Shown here piece by piece: positions 4,479 to 7,192 of a DNA stretch of 7,192 bases. The notes under the pieces were generated by a model. That model worked only from the letters and a program-made list of their open reading frames with translations. It was not told the origin of the DNA and did not search any database. The position numbers were made by a program, and so were the translations under genes. Each line of letters begins with the position of its first letter. Positions within the stretch are counted from its first letter, which is position 1. Source of the stretch: Anaerolineae bacterium (GTDB lineage Bacteria > Chloroflexota > Anaerolineae > JAAYZQ01); the NCBI GenBank assembly GCA_016929795.1, contig JAFGIA010000388.1, forward strand, positions 1-7,192, written 5' to 3'.

Positions 4479-7192
4479 ATGAAGAAAAGTCGGAGCATCC
4501 TGTTCCTGCTCCTCGTGGCGGTGCTCACCCTGACCAGCCTCTGGTCGGCCGGGGCCCCGCTGTCGGCGGAAGGGGCGACACAAGACCTGCCCCCCGGTGA
4601 CGGGCCATGGGTTGTGCGTGCCCGCTATGCCGATCGCCAGATGCTTGCCTGCGTGACCTCCTGGACCGAGCCGTGGGAGGTGCACCACGACAGCCGGGAT
4701 GCCGCCTCGGGCGGTTACCTGGTCGTCGACGTCGACCGTGCCGGCTACATGCGGCTCATGGACTGCGGTCTTGGGCTGGAGGTCGACGAGGCGCTGACCA
4801 AGCACCTCACCCAGCCGCCTACCTATCTCGACGGCCAGACAGAGGCTATCCCCGGCTACCCCTGCTATCGCACCGTGGAAGAGACCTTTGACACCGCCTT
4901 GCAGATCGTCGCCGACCATCCCAACCTTGCCAGTTGGATCGACGTCGGCAACTCCTGGGAAAAGGCCACACCCGGCGGGAACGCGGGCTATGACATGATG
5001 GTGCTGCGCCTGACCAACGCGGACGTGCCTGGCCCCAAGCCCAAGCTCTTTGTCATGGCTGCCATCCACGCCCGTGAATACACCACCGCCGAGCTGGTCA
5101 CCCGCTTTGCCGAGTACCTGGTCGACCATTACGGCGTCGACGCCGACGTCACCTGGATGCTCGACTACCACGAGATCCACCTCATGCTCCAGTCCAACCC
5201 TGACGGGCGCAAAAAGGCCGAAACCGGGCTCTCCTGGCGCAAGAATACCAACGAGAACTATTGCGGACCGACCTCGAATAATCGCGGTGCCGATCTCAAT
5301 CGCAACTATCCCTTCCAGTGGGGTTGCTGCGGCGGCTCGAGTGGCAACCAGTGTGACGCGACCTATCGCGGACCGTTCGCAAACTCGGAGCCCGAGACGC
5401 AGAGCGTCGTGGCCTATGTCACGAGCGAGTTTCCCGACCAGCGCGACGACGACCTTGTCTCGCCCGCCCCCAACGACGCTATGGGCATCTTTCTCGACAT
5501 CCACAGCTACAGCGAGCTCGTCCTCTGGTCGTGGGGGTTCACCGCTGCGCCGGCGCCCAACAGCACTCAGCTCCAGACCCTCGGCCGCAAGTTCGCCTAC
5601 TTTAACGACTATACCCCTCAGCAGTCGATGGACCTCTACCCCACCGACGGCACCACCGACGACTGGGCCTACGGCCGCCTGGGCCTCGCCTCCTACTGTT
5701 TTGAGCTGGGCAACTACTTTTTCGAAAGCTGTGCTGCCTTTGAGAACACCATCCTGCCCGACAACATGGGCGCCCTCCTCTACGCCGCCAAGGCGGCCCG
5801 CACGCCGTACATGACCCCGGCCGGCCCCGATGCCCTCGACGTGACCGCGGTCCCCGGCGGCGTGGTGCCGGGCGAGCCCGTCCTCCTCACCGCCACGGTC
5901 AACGACACGCGCTACTCCAACAACAACGGCACCGAGCCGGCGCAGAACATTGCCGCCGCCGAATACTACCTCGACGTCCCGCCCTGGGTAACCACCACTG
6001 TCCCGATCGCCTATCCCATGACCGCCGTCGACGGTGCCTTCAACGAAACGATCGAGGATGTCCAGGCCACCGTCGACACCTCGGCCCTCGGCGCCGGGCG
6101 GCACATCATCTACCTGCGCGGCCAGGACGCGGCGGGCAACTGGGGCGCCGTCAGCGCCGCGTTCCTCTACGTGCTCGACCCCCTTCTCTCGCCCGTCATC
6201 CAGGGCACGGTGCTCGACGCCATGACCGGCCTGCCCCTCGCGGCCACGGTCACCGTCGGCGCCGGTCCCTTCCAGGCCGTCACCGATCCCGGCACTGGGC
6301 TCTACAGCATGACTGTCCTCAGCGGCACCTACGACCTCACGGCCACGGCCGCCGATTACGCCGCCGTCACGGTGGAGGACGTGGTCGCGCTCGACGGGCA
6401 GACGGTGGAGCAGGACTTTGCCCTGCTGCCCGTGTGCGCCGTGTGGGCCGACGATGTCGAGTCGGGCACCACCGGCTGGACTCCGACTGGCCAATGGGCC
6501 ACGACGACGATCTATTCACACAGTCCCACCCACGCCTGGACCGACAGCCCGAGCGGCAACTATGGCAACAACTGGGACTTTTCCCTCACGGCGCCAGCGA
6601 TCGACCTTTCTGGCGCCACGGGCCCGACGCTCACCTTCTGGCACCGATACAGCCTGGAGAGCGACTGGGACTTTGGCTACGTCGAGTACTCGATCGATGG
6701 TGGTTCCACCTGGAAGTCTGTCGCTACCTACACCGGGCAGCATAGCTGGGAGGAGCAGACGATGGCCCTGCCGGGCCTTGACGGTCTGGCGGATGCACGC
6801 ATCCGATTCCGGATCACGACGGATGGTAATACCACCATGGACGGTTGGTACCTCGACGATTTCGAGATCCGCGCCGGCTCGCCTGCGTGCGTGCCATCTG
6901 TGGCGCCCACTGCTGCCTTTACCAGCAACAGCCCTGTCTGGCTCGGCCAGCCACTCTCTTTCACCAACCTGACCACCGGCACCTTGCCCATCTCCTTCCT
7001 GTGGGACTTGGGCGATGAGGTCGGCACCTCGACTGAACGAGACCCAGTCTACACCTATGCTTCCGCCGGCACCTTCACCGTCACCCTCTACGCCACCAAC
7101 ACCGTGGGCACCGACTCTTTCGCCGACACGGTAACCGTCCTCCCGACAACGTGCATCACGGTCACCGCCGTCGAGCTGTCACTCCTGACGCC
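4479..7192 (+). CDS. Secreted M14 zinc carboxypeptidase preproenzyme, tandem paralogue of copy 1 (3' partial)
   Basis: The frame is open from ATG 4479 to the right edge (904 codons plus two bases) with no stop; by analogy with copy 1 about 100 residues are missing. Signal peptide: MKKSRSILFLLLVAVLTLTSLWS, cleavage near residues 26-30. A propeptide-like region follows to about 122. The M14 domain (124-446) has zinc ligands H197, E200 (HARE) and H342, substrate-binding R254 and N274-R275, Y387, and catalytic E409 in CFELG; Y387-E409 again equals the CPA spacing of 22. C262/C292 match the CPA-type disulfide, and C283-C284 is an extra vicinal pair absent from copy 1. The position equivalent to CPA 255 is D394 within DDWAY, as in carboxypeptidase B, so basic C-terminal residues are the likely preference. 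Next come Ig-like (451-567), regulatory-like (573-652), MAM-like (657-799) and PKD (809-888) domains, with a second PKD-like domain starting near C892 and cut. The domain order equals that of copy 1. Confidence 0.92.
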   Translation, partial: MKKSRSILFLLLVAVLTLTSLWSAGAPLSAEGATQDLPPGDGPWVVRARYADRQMLACVTSWTEPWEVHHDSRDAASGGYLVVDVDRAGYMRLMDCGLGLEVDEALTKHLTQPPTYLDGQTEAIPGYPCYRTVEETFDTALQIVADHPNLASWIDVGNSWEKATPGGNAGYDMMVLRLTNADVPGPKPKLFVMAAIHAREYTTAELVTRFAEYLVDHYGVDADVTWMLDYHEIHLMLQSNPDGRKKAETGLSWRKNTNENYCGPTSNNRGADLNRNYPFQWGCCGGSSGNQCDATYRGPFANSEPETQSVVAYVTSEFPDQRDDDLVSPAPNDAMGIFLDIHSYSELVLWSWGFTAAPAPNSTQLQTLGRKFAYFNDYTPQQSMDLYPTDGTTDDWAYGRLGLASYCFELGNYFFESCAAFENTILPDNMGALLYAAKAARTPYMTPAGPDALDVTAVPGGVVPGEPVLLTATVNDTRYSNNNGTEPAQNIAAAEYYLDVPPWVTTTVPIAYPMTAVDGAFNETIEDVQATVDTSALGAGRHIIYLRGQDAAGNWGAVSAAFLYVLDPLLSPVIQGTVLDAMTGLPLAATVTVGAGPFQAVTDPGTGLYSMTVLSGTYDLTATAADYAAVTVEDVVALDGQTVEQDFALLPVCAVWADDVESGTTGWTPTGQWATTTIYSHSPTHAWTDSPSGNYGNNWDFSLTAPAIDLSGATGPTLTFWHRYSLESDWDFGYVEYSIDGGSTWKSVATYTGQHSWEEQTMALPGLDGLADARIRFRITTDGNTTMDGWYLDDFEIRAGSPACVPSVAPTAAFTSNSPVWLGQPLSFTNLTTGTLPISFLWDLGDEVGTSTERDPVYTYASAGTFTVTLYATNTVGTDSFADTVTVLPTTCITVTAVELSLLT

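Noticed and set aside
5050..5814. A 254-codon + strand frame inside copy 2, rich in Ser, Thr, Pro and Arg
   Set aside because: It is a frame-shifted shadow of the M14 coding sequence; the true frame (4479 onward) is uninterrupted and carries every catalytic motif.
4422..6494. A 690-codon open frame on the - strand opposite copy 2
   Set aside because: It is antisense to the conserved M14 frame, its translation is a low-complexity mix rich in Gly, Val, Arg, Asp and His with no recognisable domain, and G/C third codon positions in the sense gene naturally keep this antisense frame open.

Overview
The window is GC-rich DNA with three large genes, all on the + strand, encoding secreted multidomain proteins. 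The first gene is cut by the left edge and the third by the right edge. The combination of tandem DUF11 repeats, M14 carboxypeptidases with long beta-sandwich and PKD tails, and C-termini built around a Tyr-Leu-Pro core suggests a Chloroflexota (Anaerolineae-like) bacterium or metagenome-assembled genome. This assignment comes from protein style; there is no phylogenetic marker in the window.

Layout. (1) Positions 2-1156 hold the C-terminal 384 codons of a secreted protein with an immunoglobulin-like/FN3-like segment, two DUF11 repeats and a terminal YYYLPL tail. A near-perfect intrinsic terminator follows it. (2) Positions 1227-1255 form a textbook sigma70-type promoter (TTGACA, 17 nt, TAGAAT). 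It drives a complete 994-residue M14 zinc carboxypeptidase preproenzyme (1308-4292) carrying an Ig-like, a carboxypeptidase-regulatory-like, a MAM/jelly-roll-like and two PKD domains. (3) The 186-nt spacer 4293-4478 contains a small hairpin, a striking nested palindrome (20-bp perfect inner stem, 11-bp outer stem) that looks like a dispersed repeat, and a second candidate promoter whose -35 box lies in the palindrome's outer arm. (4) Positions 4479-7192 hold a second M14 carboxypeptidase with the same domain order, open to the right edge. It is a tandem paralogue of the first.

Together the two carboxypeptidases look like exported zymogens for extracellular protein or peptide scavenging. All catalytic residues are present in both. 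The residue at the position equivalent to CPA 255 (specificity pocket) differs: Gln in the first copy, Asp in the second. This suggests that the duplication split substrate preference, with the second copy carboxypeptidase-B-like (basic C-terminal residues). The upstream DUF11 protein is transcriptionally separated by its terminator but shares the C-terminal tail type, so all three products may use the same surface or export route. I found no defence system, CRISPR array, tRNA, rRNA or transposase.
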